This document shows, piece after piece, positions 51,190 to 61,321 of a stretch of DNA of 64,000 nucleotides (within the stretch, counting starts at the first letter, position 1; every line of letters starts with the position of its first letter). A program made the position numbers and the translations under genes. The notes under the pieces were generated by a model, which searched no databases, had not been told where the DNA came from, and was given only the letters and a program-made list of their open reading frames with translations. The stretch is from Ceratotherium simum simum (Eukaryota > Chordata > Mammalia > Perissodactyla > Rhinocerotidae). Location of the stretch: assembly GCF_000283155.1 (NCBI RefSeq), contig NW_004454177.1, positions 7,502,009 through 7,566,008 on the forward strand, read 5' to 3'.

Positions 51190-51300
51190 CTCCCTCTCCA
51201 TCCTCATTGGATAGAGGAGGAACTGAGGTCCCGAGGCAGGAAGTGACTTGCCCAGGGTCACACAGCTAGTCAGCAGCAAGGTTGGAATTGAAATTCAGGA
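51190..51300 (-). mobile_element. MIR SINE fragment, antisense
   Basis: 'aggaggaactgaggtcccga', 'gtgacttgcccagggtcaca' and 'ggaattgaaattcaggatgt' are complement MIR. Confidence 0.8.
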
Positions 51301-51304
51301 TGTC

Positions 51305-51850
51305 TAACTTATTTGGTCACTCAATCACTAGATTTTTGATAAATACCTACTATATGCCAAGAACTGTGCCAGCCAACGGGGACAATGGAGGACTAGAAGA
51401 CAGAGTCTATGTTCAAGGAGCTTGTCTTGGAGTGGGGGAGAAGGAATATATAATCCTAGGTTTTATAAGTGATGTGGAGGAAAGAACAGGGTGACATGAG
51501 ACAGGAAAGCAGGGTGGGGGTTACTCTCTAGACTGGGGGACCAGAGGAGTCTCATGTGAAGAAGCGATAGATAAGCTCAGATCTGCAGGATGAGAGGGGG
51601 CAGGTAAAGATGGGGAAGAGAGCATGCCAGGTGGGAGCTACAGCCTGCACAGAAGCCCTGAAGGAGGAAGGTTTGATGTGCTCAAAAAAATAAACAATAA
51701 CAACCAAAGTCAGTGTGTTGGGCAGGGTGAGTGTGAGAGAGAGTGGCAGGAGATGATGGTGGAAAGGGGGCATGTCAAAATCATGCAGCAGGCCTTCCTG
51801 GGTCAAGTTGAAGACTTTGGATTTTACTTCTCTTTCCACTCTGCAGTTGG
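51305..51850 (+). mobile_element. Ancient LINE-derived sequence
   Basis: 'aatacctactatatgccaag' and 'atgttcaaggagcttgtctt' lead into 'aggaaggtttgatgtgctca' and 'gaagactttggattttactt', the longer form of the old LINE 3' text seen also at 54590 and 60190. Confidence 0.55.
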
Positions 51851-52639
51851 AATGTAATAGCTGCGTTTAGGCTGCGCTGGGAAAGGCCAAATGCTGACCG
51901 TGGCATCGGGGAAAGCAGGACCTCGCAGTGATGCATAGAGGGCTTCTGAAGGCACTGGTGGAACTTGCGGTGGGGGCTGCTGGTAAAGCCTGACTCAGCC
52001 AAGGGAGGGGATGCCAAAGAAGGCACAAGCAAAGAGATCCTGGAGGAGGGCCCTGAAGTCCAAGCGGCTGTCAGAGGGCAACTGACAGGGCAGTTTGACC
52101 AGAAAGGGCAAGGTGCATCCAAGCCGTGGGGCCAAGGGGGATGGTCTGGCCAGCCAAGGCCTTAACATCTCCCGATGGAAGAGGCCAGACTTAGCCCTTA
52201 GGCTGTGCCAAGCAAATCTGTGCTTAAGCTGGGTGTCTATGAATCGCTTTCCTAGTGTTGCTGATGCCCCCAAGGGTACTGGCCAGTGACTCTAACTAAC
52301 AGTGGAGTGCGTGCAATACTGACATACCTCCAACCTGGGAGATGGGCAGCAGAAGGTGCATGTGGGCAAGGTGGCAGGGCCAAGTTCAAAGGTTGCTTCC
52401 ATGGATGCAACAGGGTGGGAAGGCAGGGAGGAGAATGGGGTGGGAGGCTTCCTTCCAGCTGAGAGGAACAGGGTCTGTCATTCCTTCCTGGGGAGGCTCT
52501 CTTCTTTGGCCCTGGCTGTGGAGGTCCAAGGCCATAGGTCAGCCTGCTTCCTGCCCCAGGTGAGTGTGATGGGCACAGCTCTGGAGACGGACCTCCCCAA
52601 GCTTTCATCCAAGGTGGCATAACAACTTGGTTAACATCG
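51851..52639. other. Unassigned sequence
   Basis: Nothing recognised. Frames of up to 132 codons on both strands overlap and have no domain. Confidence 0.3.
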
Positions 52640-52760
52640 TGCCCTCTCACAGGCCATCATAGCGCTGTCTCAAGTTACCAGCATTGAATGAGATAAGGCA
52701 CTTAGCACAGGCCTGAGATACTGTAGACGCTCCATCTAGCTTCTGTCATCCTCATTATTT
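52640..52760 (+). mobile_element. MIR SINE 3' fragment, sense, worn
   Basis: 'aatgagataaggcacttagc' with 'acaggcctgagatactgtag' is a decayed MIR 3' half. Confidence 0.5.
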
Positions 52761-52859
52761 ATTGGGTCAGGTCTTCTCCATTAACACTAGTTAACTCCCT
52801 GGCCCTGAAATGAGCTCCTTGACCCTCTCCCATGACCTGATGTCCTCCTATCTTTTAAG

Positions 52860-52965
52860 AGCAGACAATATAGTACAGGGACGTTAGTTTTCCACTTGGT
52901 GCTGGCCCAAGTGTGCGACCTCAGCCAAGTCACTTTTGCTCCCCGAATCTGTTTTCTCATCTGTC
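52860..52965 (+). mobile_element. MIR SINE 5' fragment, sense
   Basis: 'gtgcgacctcagccaagtca' and 'ctgttttctcatctgtcagt' are MIR core. Confidence 0.65.
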
Positions 52966-52969
52966 AGTT

Positions 52970-53215
52970 GGTAAGCTTGTTCTGAATCTGAACTTCCCAG
53001 CAGGTGTGCTGCAGCACACTAGTGAGCCTCAAATAGGTAGCCTGTGTGTTGAGATGGAGAGTCCCCCAGCCGCCCACATGCCTGGGTCAGTGGGGCGGCC
53101 CCTGGCCGGGTCTTCTGCAGCTGGAAGTAGCCAATGCCGTTTGCTCCAGCATGCAAAACAGATGTTGCCATCTCTCTCTGTGCCGTGATGTAAAAAAATT
53201 GAGAAGTCCTGGAAA
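52970..53215. mobile_element. hAT-like DNA transposon remnant
   Basis: The right end 'gtgccgtgatgtaaaaaaat' plus 'tgagaagtcctgg' resembles a Charlie-type terminal region. The left text 'caggtgtgctgcagcacact' fits the same families. Name not resolved. Confidence 0.4.
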
Positions 53216-53464
53216 TAACCCCTGAAGTCTCCACTGGGATAATATGGCTCATCTTCTGTGAGTCATCTCCCAGCTTCAAAATGTACCTCTTCCAAGAAGT
53301 CTGCCCCTGCAACAGTGTTCAAGGACGTTTCTCTGTCGTGGTCGTTTTTTTTCACGCATTTAGGAGTTGCGTTAACCAGAAATTAATTAATTTGTACTTC
53401 TTAACACACGGCCTGTGGGTTGTTTCCTCTAACAACGATCACTGTTACTACTACACCACTCCTG

Positions 53465-53695
53465 CTGCCATTTATTGAGCATGCAGGTGCAGACACCTCA
53501 CAAAGGACCTTGCCATTCCCTCTCACAGAAGTGCTAGGGATATGTGTGGGGGACATGTGCACTATTATCTCTGCACAAATGGGAAACCTGGGACTAGAAG
53601 CTTTGAAACAATTGCCCGGATTGTCAGTAGCTGAGCCAGGATTTGGACGTAAGTCTGTCTGGTCTGCTGTAGCCCACGCTCTTAGCCGGTCGAGT
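53465..53695 (-). mobile_element. MIR SINE, antisense, worn
   Basis: 'actattatctctgcacaaat', 'cagtagctgagccaggattt' and 'tgtagcccacgctcttagcc' are complement MIR. Confidence 0.7.
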
Positions 53696-53729
53696 GTATG
53701 TTTTTGTGTGCGTCCTTTCTCCCAGTTAG

Positions 53730-53830
53730 ATCGTGGATGTCCCAGGAGGAGGCACCGTGTTTTCTGCCTTCTTTCCGTCTCCCCCAGCTCAGGACTCTGC
53801 TCAATAGTGAGAGCTCAATGATTATTGCCA
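53730..53830 (+). mobile_element. L2 LINE 3' fragment, sense
   Basis: 'gaggaggcaccgtgttttct' then 'agtgagagctcaatgattat' is a worn L2 3' end. Confidence 0.5.
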
Positions 53831-54585
53831 GCATGACTGATACTTTAGTGTAGAGGGAAAGCGAGAGCCAGGACAGCCTGCCCCGGCTCACAGATCAAAG
53901 GCGCAAGTGACCTCTCGTTTTAGCTGGATGTAGGAGGTGAGTGTGTGAATCTTACAGGCACTGTGGCATAGCAGAGCAAGCCCCAGGTAGCCTGACCTCT
54001 GGTCTTTTAGGGTAAGAGCATCCTCCCAGGGAAGTCTGGCCCTAAAGTGTTCATAGAACCTGCCTCTTGAAACCAGGTGCCCAGCTGAAGAGAACTGACT
54101 CTGAGGGCTCCCTGCAGCTTGCCCCACTTGCCCAGGCCTCTCCGTGGGAGAGAGAAATGAGAGTCAGTGACTAGCGTCTGGGAGCAGTGAGTGCTGCTAG
54201 CCCGGAGTGGGTTCAAATAGGCAAGCAGTGCTGGACCTGGGGGCCCTGGCCGTCAGTCTGCAGCTCACCACGCCACCGAACGGTGCCCTGGGACGGCATT
54301 CTCCACCTTCTCCCCCTCCTTCCTGGGGCTCACTGTCCTCTCACGTTGTGGGTCGGTCCTTATCTAGCCTTCTGTCTGCATGGGCTGCCAGTCAGGTCCT
54401 GTGAAGGATTACACTTGGACTCTTGGTGAGTTGTCTGTGCGTGGCCCTGGGCAGCCCCCATCCCACTCACCCTTCACCTGAGCACCCAAACCACACACAT
54501 ACACGCTGCGTGGCTAAGGGCCAGACAGTCCTGAATTTGACTCTCTGCTCCAACCCTGGAGCATGTAACCTTGGACAAGTTTCCC
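53831..54585. other. Unassigned sequence
   Basis: No repeat that I can name with confidence; 54500-54585 may be a worn MIR 5' half ('ccttggacaagtttccc'). No gene. Confidence 0.3.
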
Positions 54586-54589
54586 AACA

Positions 54590-54955
54590 TTCATTCAAGA
54601 AACATTTACTGAGCACCTACTATGTGCCAGGTGCTATTCTATGCCTGTGGTGGTAAAGGACATGTGGTGGGATAGTGTATAGAATAGGACAGATAGGTGC
54701 ATGCTTGCAAAGGTGGTCAGGTAAGCCCTCTTTGAATTGAAACCTGAATGATGATGAAGAGGCAATCTGGAGGAAGAACATTCTATTGAGACAGAGGGAA
54801 TAGCCAGTGCAAAGGCCCTGGGGCACAAAGAAGGCTAACATGTTCCCCAGGTGTATAGCTTGTTGCTCTATGTAGAGTGAATTGCAGGGGATTGAGAATG
54901 GAAGTAGGGAGACTGGTTAGAAGACTATTGCAAAGGTCCAGGCGAGCAGTGATGA
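54590..54955 (+). mobile_element. Ancient LINE-derived sequence
   Basis: 'aagaaacatttactgagcac', 'ctactatgtgccaggtgcta', 'attgagacagagggaatagc' and 'tagaagactattgcaaaggt' form a long run of old LINE 3' text. Confidence 0.65.
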
Positions 54956-55105
54956 TGGCTGGGGTGAGTTACATCAGCTCTCTGAACCTCAGTTTCCTCA
55001 CTTACAAAATGGAGATAACGGCAGTACTTACTTTACAGGGTGGTTGTGAAGATTAAATGAATAAATACATGGCATGCAATAAATGGTAACTATTAGCATT
55101 ACTAA
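54956..55105 (+). mobile_element. MIR SINE, sense, 5' truncated
   Basis: 'tgaacctcagtttcctcact', 'aaaatggagataacggcagt' and 'ggtggttgtgaagattaaat' are MIR in order. Confidence 0.85.
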
Positions 55106-55655
55106 AAAGAGTAATAATCATAAGTGTGGGCAGGGGGTAAGGACTCACGTAGCTAGGCCCTCACAGGAGGACTGAGCTGTTAATTAAGCTGAGATTCTTC
55201 CATTTAGCAGGTCCAGGAGTGCTTCCAGTGAGTCAGGGATCAGATACCTATTACCCTCTCTGGCTCACCCATCCAGGCTTCTTATGCAGGGAGGGAAGAA
55301 CAGGTGCCTTGGGAGGGAGAGGAGCGAGTTCTCTGTGTTATCAAAGCAAACAGGCCCAGGAATGAGAAAACCCGGGCACCCCGTGCTCCATTTGTTTCTG
55401 GGAAAGGCCTGGGAGAAGTTCTCCGCTTGTTCAGGAAGACTTCTGAGTTGAGATAGGGGCTCGAGAAAGGCACACTTATGAGCTGGCAGGTGAAGCAAGG
55501 CAGGACAAAGAAAGCAAGGAGGCAGGCTCCTCTTATTCCTGACTTTTCACAGCCCAAGGCAGGGATGTGGGGCGAATAGAGGAAGAAAGGAGGGGTGAGC
55601 AGGATCATCCCCTGAGTTTACATCATTGAGAGAAGAGGCGGAAGCTCCTACAAGA
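55106..55655. other. Unassigned sequence
   Basis: Nothing recognised. Antisense frames of 77 and 108 codons overlap here without a domain. Confidence 0.3.
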
Positions 55656-55666
55656 GTTTGGGTTAG

Positions 55667-55913
55667 GGGCCGGCCCAGTGGCACAGCGGTTAAGTGCGCG
55701 CGCTCCACTTCAGCGGCCCAGGGTTCGCCGGTTCGGGTCCTGGGCGCGCACCGCTGCACCGCTTGTCAAATCATGCTGTGGCGGCATCCCATGTAAAGTA
55801 GAGGAGGATGGGCACGGATGTTAGTCCAGGGCCAATCTTCCTCAGCAACAAAGAGGAGGATTGGCATCGGATGTTACCTCAGGGCTGATCTTCCTCACAC
55901 ACTAAAAAAAGAG
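55667..55913 (+). mobile_element. ERE SINE, sense, full length
   Basis: A tRNA-like head 'ggccggcccagtggcacagc' with B-box 'ccggttcgggtcctgggcgc', body 'atgctgtggcggcatcccat', and two tail units 'gttagtccagggcc' and 'gttacctcagggctg'. The 9-bp target duplication 'ttgggttag' is at 55658-55666 and 55915-55923. Many CpGs survive in the head, which points to a young copy. Confidence 0.95.
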
Positions 55914-55923
55914 GTTGGGTTAG

Positions 55924-56194
55924 ACGCTCACAACTGTGCAAAGGCAGCAGCTGGACCCCACAGCACGTTTCTCCTCCAACAAGCAGGGTCTTCTCCCCTG
56001 CAGAAATCCTGCTCTTCCGAGCGGTGTTGGGGGCAATCCCGCCGACAGGCCGGCAGGGCTCTGCTGACCTCCAGGGAGCCCCCACTGCTCTCGTTGTCTG
56101 CGATGGTGGTACAGGGACGTTTTATGAGCTCTGCGGTCCTCAGATCCCACGAGGCTCTTGCCTTTCTCCAGACCATCTCTGATACACACATATA
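55924..56194. other. Unassigned sequence
   Basis: Nothing recognised. A 156-codon plus frame (55818-56288) begins inside the ERE and is not a gene. Confidence 0.3.
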
Positions 56195-56430
56195 TCTTAA
56201 AAAGGCAAAGAAAGAGAGAGAAAAGCTATTTTATTTCATTGCCAAACTATCCACTTTAAATACCCTTTTTATTACAGTATCTGCATAGTAATACTAATAA
56301 TAGATCTTGTTGGCAGCTCTAATGAGGCTGGAGAATATAAGGTTTCCAATAAAGTTAATTGTTGCCTTTAATATTCTCATACATTTATACATGGTAAATC
56401 TTTAAAGGAGAAAAAACACTCCGTTTCATT
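56195..56430. promoter_or_regulatory. Candidate conserved noncoding element, AT-rich
   Basis: 'aaagctattttatttcattg' (56222), 'cagtatctgcatagtaatac' (56275), 'aaagttaattgttgccttta' (56352) and 'taaatctttaaaggag' (56395) form an AT-rich repeat-free block with MEF2/HOX-like words. No CpG is kept in the core, so the case is weaker than for the other blocks. Confidence 0.35.
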
Positions 56431-56534
56431 CCTGTTAAGCAGCTGGTTCTAGACTGGATGGAGAAGGAGTGTGGTAGTGACGTGGGCTGGGAGCTTGACT
56501 CGCAGAGAACTTGGATTTTGGTCTCCAAACTCTC

Positions 56535-56752
56535 TTCCGGCAGTAAGAACATGAATTTTGAGTCAGAAGGGTCTGGGTTTGAATGCTGGCTTTGTCTCTT
56601 CCTAGTTTTGTAGCTGGGGCAAATTGCTTAACCTCACTCAGCCTCAGTTTCTTTGTCTGTAAAATGGGATTCATGATAGATGCATATAAAGCTCAACATA
56701 GCACTTGGCATGTAGTTAGTGCTCCACACAGATGTGAGATAGTATCATTATT
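56535..56752 (+). mobile_element. MIR SINE, sense
   Basis: 'gagtcagaagggtctgggtt', 'cactcagcctcagtttcttt', 'gtctgtaaaatgggattcat' and 'catgtagttagtgctccaca' are MIR in order; its tail is the insertion point of the adjacent ERE. Confidence 0.85.
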
Positions 56753-57013
56753 ATTATTATTATTATTTTTGGTGAGGAAGATTGGCCCTGAGCTAACATC
56801 TGTTGCCAATCTTCCTCTTTTTTTTTCTTGCTTGAGGAGGATTGTCCCTGAGCTAACATCTGTGCCCATCTTCCTCTATTTTGTATGTGGGATGCCACCA
56901 CAGCATGGCTTGATGAATGGTGTGTAGGTCCATGCCCAGGATCTGAACCCACGAAACCCCGGCCGCCGAAGGAGAGCGTGCAAACTTAGCCACTACGCCA
57001 CTGGGCCAGACCC
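56753..57013 (-). mobile_element. ERE SINE, antisense
   Basis: An (ATT)n tail complement, then two tail units ('gccctgagctaacatctgtt' and 'tccctgagctaacatctgtg'), 'ccaccacagcatggcttgat', and the head complement 'acttagccactacgccactg'. Flanks 'tatcattatt' (56743-56752) and 'tatcgttatt' (57017-57026) are the target duplication with one change. Confidence 0.9.
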
Positions 57014-57129
57014 TAATATCGTTATTTTAAACAATTGAGTACAATGTTACTTTATTCACTTACTGTGTGTATCACTGACTGTGAGATAAATCAGAGTATG
57101 GCAATCATTGTATCTGAATTTCACAGCTA

Positions 57130-57215
57130 GCTAAAATTTCTTTCTGTTAATTGATTTCTCGAGGTGACACAGTAGTAAGTGATAGATGGGCTCAGAACCC
57201 AGGATTCTGGGGCCC
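57130..57215 (-). mobile_element. MIR SINE fragment, antisense
   Basis: 'cgaggtgacacagtagtaag' and 'gggctcagaacccaggattc' are complement MIR. Confidence 0.65.
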
Positions 57216-58239
57216 CTGCAACTTCCAATGACCAGGAATTATTAGGCAGCCCTTGATCTCCGCAATTCCTCTCACCTCAAGTCCAGAGCATTGTCGACCA
57301 GCTTTACCTTCTGCCCACCTCTTAACCAGACCCGTGTCTACTGCCCCAGCCCTGGACCAACCTTGAGTAAAATGCTGGTGTGAGGGGAGGGCGACTTCCT
57401 CCAATCTCGGGACAAACATTCATGACTCGCTTCCAAGCTCTCCCAGTGGTAATATTTTTTGTTTTTACTTTCCCCTAAAGAAATTTCATGATTTTACAGT
57501 CATAAAACAAAGAAGAATGTATGTTTCACCATTTATTATATAGCTGATTTCATGTATTTTTGACAGTTCCATCATATTTCTGACATTTACAATGTTTTTC
57601 TCCCAGGAGGGTGAGTAGAAGGAGATGTTTACCCCCATACCTCACCCCCATGATCCAGGAGAGGGAGCAATGAACTTGAGATGCCCCAGGTTAGGGACAG
57701 GCCTATGTGACTTGTGTTTCAACAAATGGATCACCAACTATCACCGCCACCTCCCCGACCTTCCCCACCCAGCCAGGGTTCTCCTCTACACATCAACGCC
57801 TCTGCCACTGGCAAGTGGTAAGAAATACTATGTGACAGGATGGTTTCCATGGCAACCCTCATTTCCAGTTAAACAACCAGGCCCTGATGAAAGGAGTCTC
57901 GTTTGCTTTGGTTAAAGGGTTTGTTGGGAAGAGTGTGGGGCTGGCTTCTTCCTTCCTCTCTCGTTTCCCTTTCTTACTCCTCACCTTCCCGTCTCCTTTT
58001 CAAGGATGAGGTAGAGACACAGATGGGCCAGGTTCTGCCCAGGCCCTAGAGAATGAGGAGCCTAGCTCTAGGCTAGACCAGAGGAGCCATCATGGGGACT
58101 CGGGGCTGAGAGCCGAGGTTGCTCGTCTCCTCAGCGTGCAGCCACCGTTCTCCTCCCAGCCCCGCCTGCCTCAGGTCCCCGGGTCCCCTGCCCTCCCAGA
58201 AGAAAGACCTGTTGGGGGAAGAAAGGGCGGGTGGAGGAC
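57216..58239. other. Unassigned sequence
   Basis: No gene is recognised over 1 kb. An AT-rich patch (57450-57600) might be an old transposon or a conserved block. The 96-codon plus frame (57625-57915) has no domain. Confidence 0.3.
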
Positions 58240-58510
58240 CCTGTGTCCCAACAGGTGGTTGGGTAATTAAGTGAGCTTTATGCACACAACACTGTTTTGC
58301 CCGATGTAATTGCAGTTTCCATATAAATAATTCACGGGAAATTATTAGAGTGAGGACATCGCCCGCCTCCTCATAATTTGCTTAACCGAAATAGGCTCTT
58401 TCATCATCCGCGTTGATTTGCCTTAAGACCATGCACTCAGCATCCTTCACAGGCCTGCTCCTTCGAAAACTAGAATGCAGAATTTAATTAAGTCATGCAA
58501 ATCGGGTGTC
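58240..58510. promoter_or_regulatory. Candidate conserved noncoding element with POU octamer
   Basis: AT-rich, repeat-free and CpG-retaining: 'ggttgggtaattaagtgagc' (58257), 'tttgcccgatgtaattgcag' (58295), 'ataaataattcacgggaaat' (58323), 'cttaaccgaaataggctctt' (58381), 'catccgcgttgatttgcctt' (58406), and 'atttaattaagtcatgcaaa' (58482) with a consensus ATGCAAAT at 58495-58502. Among the strongest enhancer-like blocks in the window. Confidence 0.55.
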
Positions 58511-58664
58511 CCCTGCCTGGGGAGAGGCAGGGGGTTTGCCCACATGGCTGCGGGGTGGTACAGGGAAGGAGAAGAGGGGCCACACTGCACCCCAGGGGGT
58601 GGGGAGCTGTTTGGGGAGGTGCAAGGAAGCTCTCCCCAGAGACAGAGCAGCACCCCCATGTTCG

Positions 58665-58753
58665 GGAGCTGGACTCTGCAGCTGGGCTGGAGCAGAGGCA
58701 CAGCTTGAACTCTGGGGTCTGCCTCCTGACTTACTAGCTGTGTAATTTTGGAA
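58665..58753 (+). mobile_element. MIR SINE, sense, left part (split)
   Basis: 'aactctggggtctgcctcct' then 'gacttactagctgtgtaatt' is the MIR 5' half, cut at 'aattttggaa'. Confidence 0.8.
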
Positions 58754-59157
58754 GAAGCCAGCCCTGGCGGTCTAGTGGTTAAGATTCTGGGCTCTCACCA
58801 TGGCCCGGATTCGTTTCCCAGTCAGGGAACCACACCACCCATCTATCGGTTGTCAAACTGTGGCAGTCTTGTGTTGCTGTGATGCTGAAATCTATGCCAC
58901 CAGTATTTCAAATACCAGCAGGGTCACCCATGGTGGACAGGTTTCAGCAGAGCTTCCAGACTCAGACAGACTAGGAAGAAGGACCAGGCCTCCCACTTCT
59001 GAAAAAATTGGCCATGAAAGCCCTATGAATAGCAGTGGAGCATTGTCTGATACAGCGCCGGAAGGTGAGAGGATGGCTCAAAAAGACCAGGCAGGGTTCC
59101 ACTCTGCCGTCCACAGTGTCGCTAGGAATCAGAATTGACTCCACGGCACTAACAACA
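58754..59157 (+). mobile_element. Long tRNA-headed SINE (perissodactyl type), inside a MIR
   Basis: The tRNA-like head 'gccctggcggtctagtggtt' has B-box-like 'gattcgtttcccagtcaggg'. It is followed by 'aaataccagcagggtcaccc', 'gccatgaaagccctatgaat', 'agaatt gactccacggc' text and an 'aacaacaaa' tail, about 400 bp in all. Flanking 'aattttggaa' (58744-58753) and 'aatttggggg' (59158-59167) are the target duplication. I know this as a repeated horse sequence but not its formal name. An overlapping 112-codon frame is SINE-derived. Confidence 0.8.
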
Positions 59158-59345
59158 AATTTGGGGGAAATACTTGACCTCACTACACCTCAGCTTCCTT
59201 CTGTGTAAAATGAGAATAATGAAGGCACCGATCTCCTAGGATTGAGGTGAGGAATAAAGGAAAGGGTTTGTGTAAAGTGCTCAATGTGGTCCTGACCACA
59301 GTGCTTAATAAGCAGCTGCTATTACTGTTATTATTATTACTGTTA
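59158..59345 (+). mobile_element. MIR SINE, sense, right part (split)
   Basis: 'ctacacctcagcttccttct', 'gtgtaaaatgagaataatga' and 'gcagctgctattactgttat' complete the MIR begun at 58665. A GTT/ATT-rich tail runs to about 59370. Confidence 0.8.
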
Positions 59346-59539
59346 GTATTATTGTTGTTATTGTTATTTGATATATTACACTCTTGACTTGTGGCTCCCA
59401 CTGCTCTTGATTCAATATCTGGTTGAGTCCATTCTGTCCTTCTGCCACAGGCTGGGTTCAATTTATGACTTCCTCCATCTCCATAAATGATTCCATGATT
59501 TTTGGAAAGAATTGTCAAATTAGAGGAGAAAACCTGACA

Positions 59540-59700
59540 TTCTGGAGACAGATCTAGGTTCAAATCCTAGTTCTGCCGCCTACACACTGTATGGTTTTCA
59601 TGGGGCCCTGAGTGCCTTTTGGCTAAAATGGAGTTATCATCCTTGCCTCTCTTGGGGCTGTGAGGATGAGGAGTCACGCATGCGAAGCACCAGGCACGTC
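59540..59700 (+). mobile_element. MIR SINE, sense
   Basis: 'acagatctaggttcaaatcc', 'tagttctgccgcctacacac' and 'ggctaaaatggagttatcat' are MIR in order, with a worn 3' half. Confidence 0.75.
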
Positions 59701-60189
59701 TGCCACATCGTTTATGCTCAAGTGGGAATGTGCATCGTCAAGGCTGGAGCCAGCATCCCGTCCGTGATTCTGGGCAGGGCCCTAGCCTCCTCATCCTCCA
59801 CCCTTTCTTTTCCTTACTGCTGGTCCTTCCCTGTCCCCTGCCAGTCACTCTTTCTCTCATGCTTTCCGTTAAAGGATCAAAAGATCCAATAAACCCATTC
59901 ACCCTGAGGTCTAAGTGACTGATGAGCCTAAAAGCTCTACTCTTCCTAAGAATATTGTCATTTACTCAAGGGATAAAATACTTAATTTTGCTTACACCAA
60001 AAGTTTGGTGCTCTAACGGAAGCATTCCACAAACTTGCAACAGAGCAGAGAAGTGCTCCTGAAATCAAGACTGGAAAGCGATGGCTTCCTTGCACGGGAG
60101 CACTGGGTCTGGGAGTCTGCCCTGATGGCTGGTGCCTCTCACCAGCTCTCTGTCTCTTGCTCAGATTTAAGCTCTGTCACGGAGCCAGT
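59701..60189. other. Unassigned sequence
   Basis: Nothing recognised. The two overlapping plus frames (59680-59918) shadow each other. Confidence 0.3.
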
Positions 60190-60660
60190 GCCTTCATCCA
60201 TTTGACAAACATTTATTGAGCACCTACCGTATGCCAGGTGCTATGGGAAGCATTGGGAATCAAAAGAGGCACAGTTCCTGCTATAACTGACCTTAAAAGC
60301 TAGTGGAAGCCACAGTTATTAGACAAATGGTAGCACTTGTAAATAGATGGTTACATACTCAGTAAGCCTTAAAAAGGAAAGGACCAGGCAGCAATAAGAG
60401 AGAATAGCAGGGGCCTGAATTTAATTGTTGGGTGGGTAGTAGAGGTGTCTCTGCAAGAGCAGAAGGAAGTACAGGAGTTAACTAGGTGAAGAGTGGGAGG
60501 GAGGGCATTACCAGCAGAGGGAAGAGTATGTTTAAAGGCTCACAGGCAGGAAAAAGACTGGTGCCTTTAAAGAACTGAAAGAAGGTTAGTGGCTGGAGTA
60601 ACTAAGGGAGACCCAATGTGAGCTTAGTGAAGTAGGTGCGAGTCAAGAATGGGGGGTCTC
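60190..60660 (+). mobile_element. Ancient LINE-derived sequence
   Basis: 'gacaaacatttattgagcac', 'ctaccgtatgccaggtgcta', 'gaagagtatgtttaaaggct' and 'ttagtggctggagtaactaa' match the same old LINE text as 51305 and 54590. Confidence 0.65.
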
Positions 60661-61321
60661 AGGGCCATAAGGAGCAGAGCCTGGGGTCCTGACCAGATTC
60701 ACAGATAAGGAAGAATCCCTTCAAAGCCAGGCTTTGTGCCCCAAAGAAGCCCATGCCTCAGCTTAGAGGAAGAACGATGTAAGCTTGCAGCGAGAAGAAC
60801 TGGGGAGCATTGTGGACCCGTGTCAGACAGGCCAGCTTGGTTCTGGCTCTGCTAGTTGTTCCTTAGGGAATTCACTGCTCCGACCCTTCATGTCCTCTCC
60901 TGTATGGGTGCACTGTGTTTTTCCTGCTGGCCACTCCAGAGCCCTCTCCACCTTTATCTGCTCCGCCCTGGGCCCTGGGAGGCTGGTCTGCATGGACTCC
61001 ATCAACAGGCTCCCTTTCTCTCTGGCTTGGCCGATGGAAAGTACCAGTGTAGAAATCGGAGGGCAGGAGGAGAGTGAAGTTAAGTACTTATTTCCCCTGC
61101 TGCTGCCCTGCTGGCGCGCGTGGGTTGTCTGCATCCCTCTCTAAAAGGCCACCGCTCCAGTCTCATGTTCTTCTACTACAGCTACTGAATCCAGGTTCCG
61201 GTAACTGCTCCCTCCCAGGTCCCCTCAGCCTAGGAGTGGAAATGGCTCCCTGCTATTGTCAGCCCTGAGAAGATTAGCTATCCTTAACCTGCCCACATCT
61301 TTGTAGAGTCCCCTCAGTGGG
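60661..61321. other. Unassigned sequence
   Basis: Nothing recognised. Sense and antisense frames of 119 and 103 codons (60785-61144) overlap without a domain. Confidence 0.3.
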
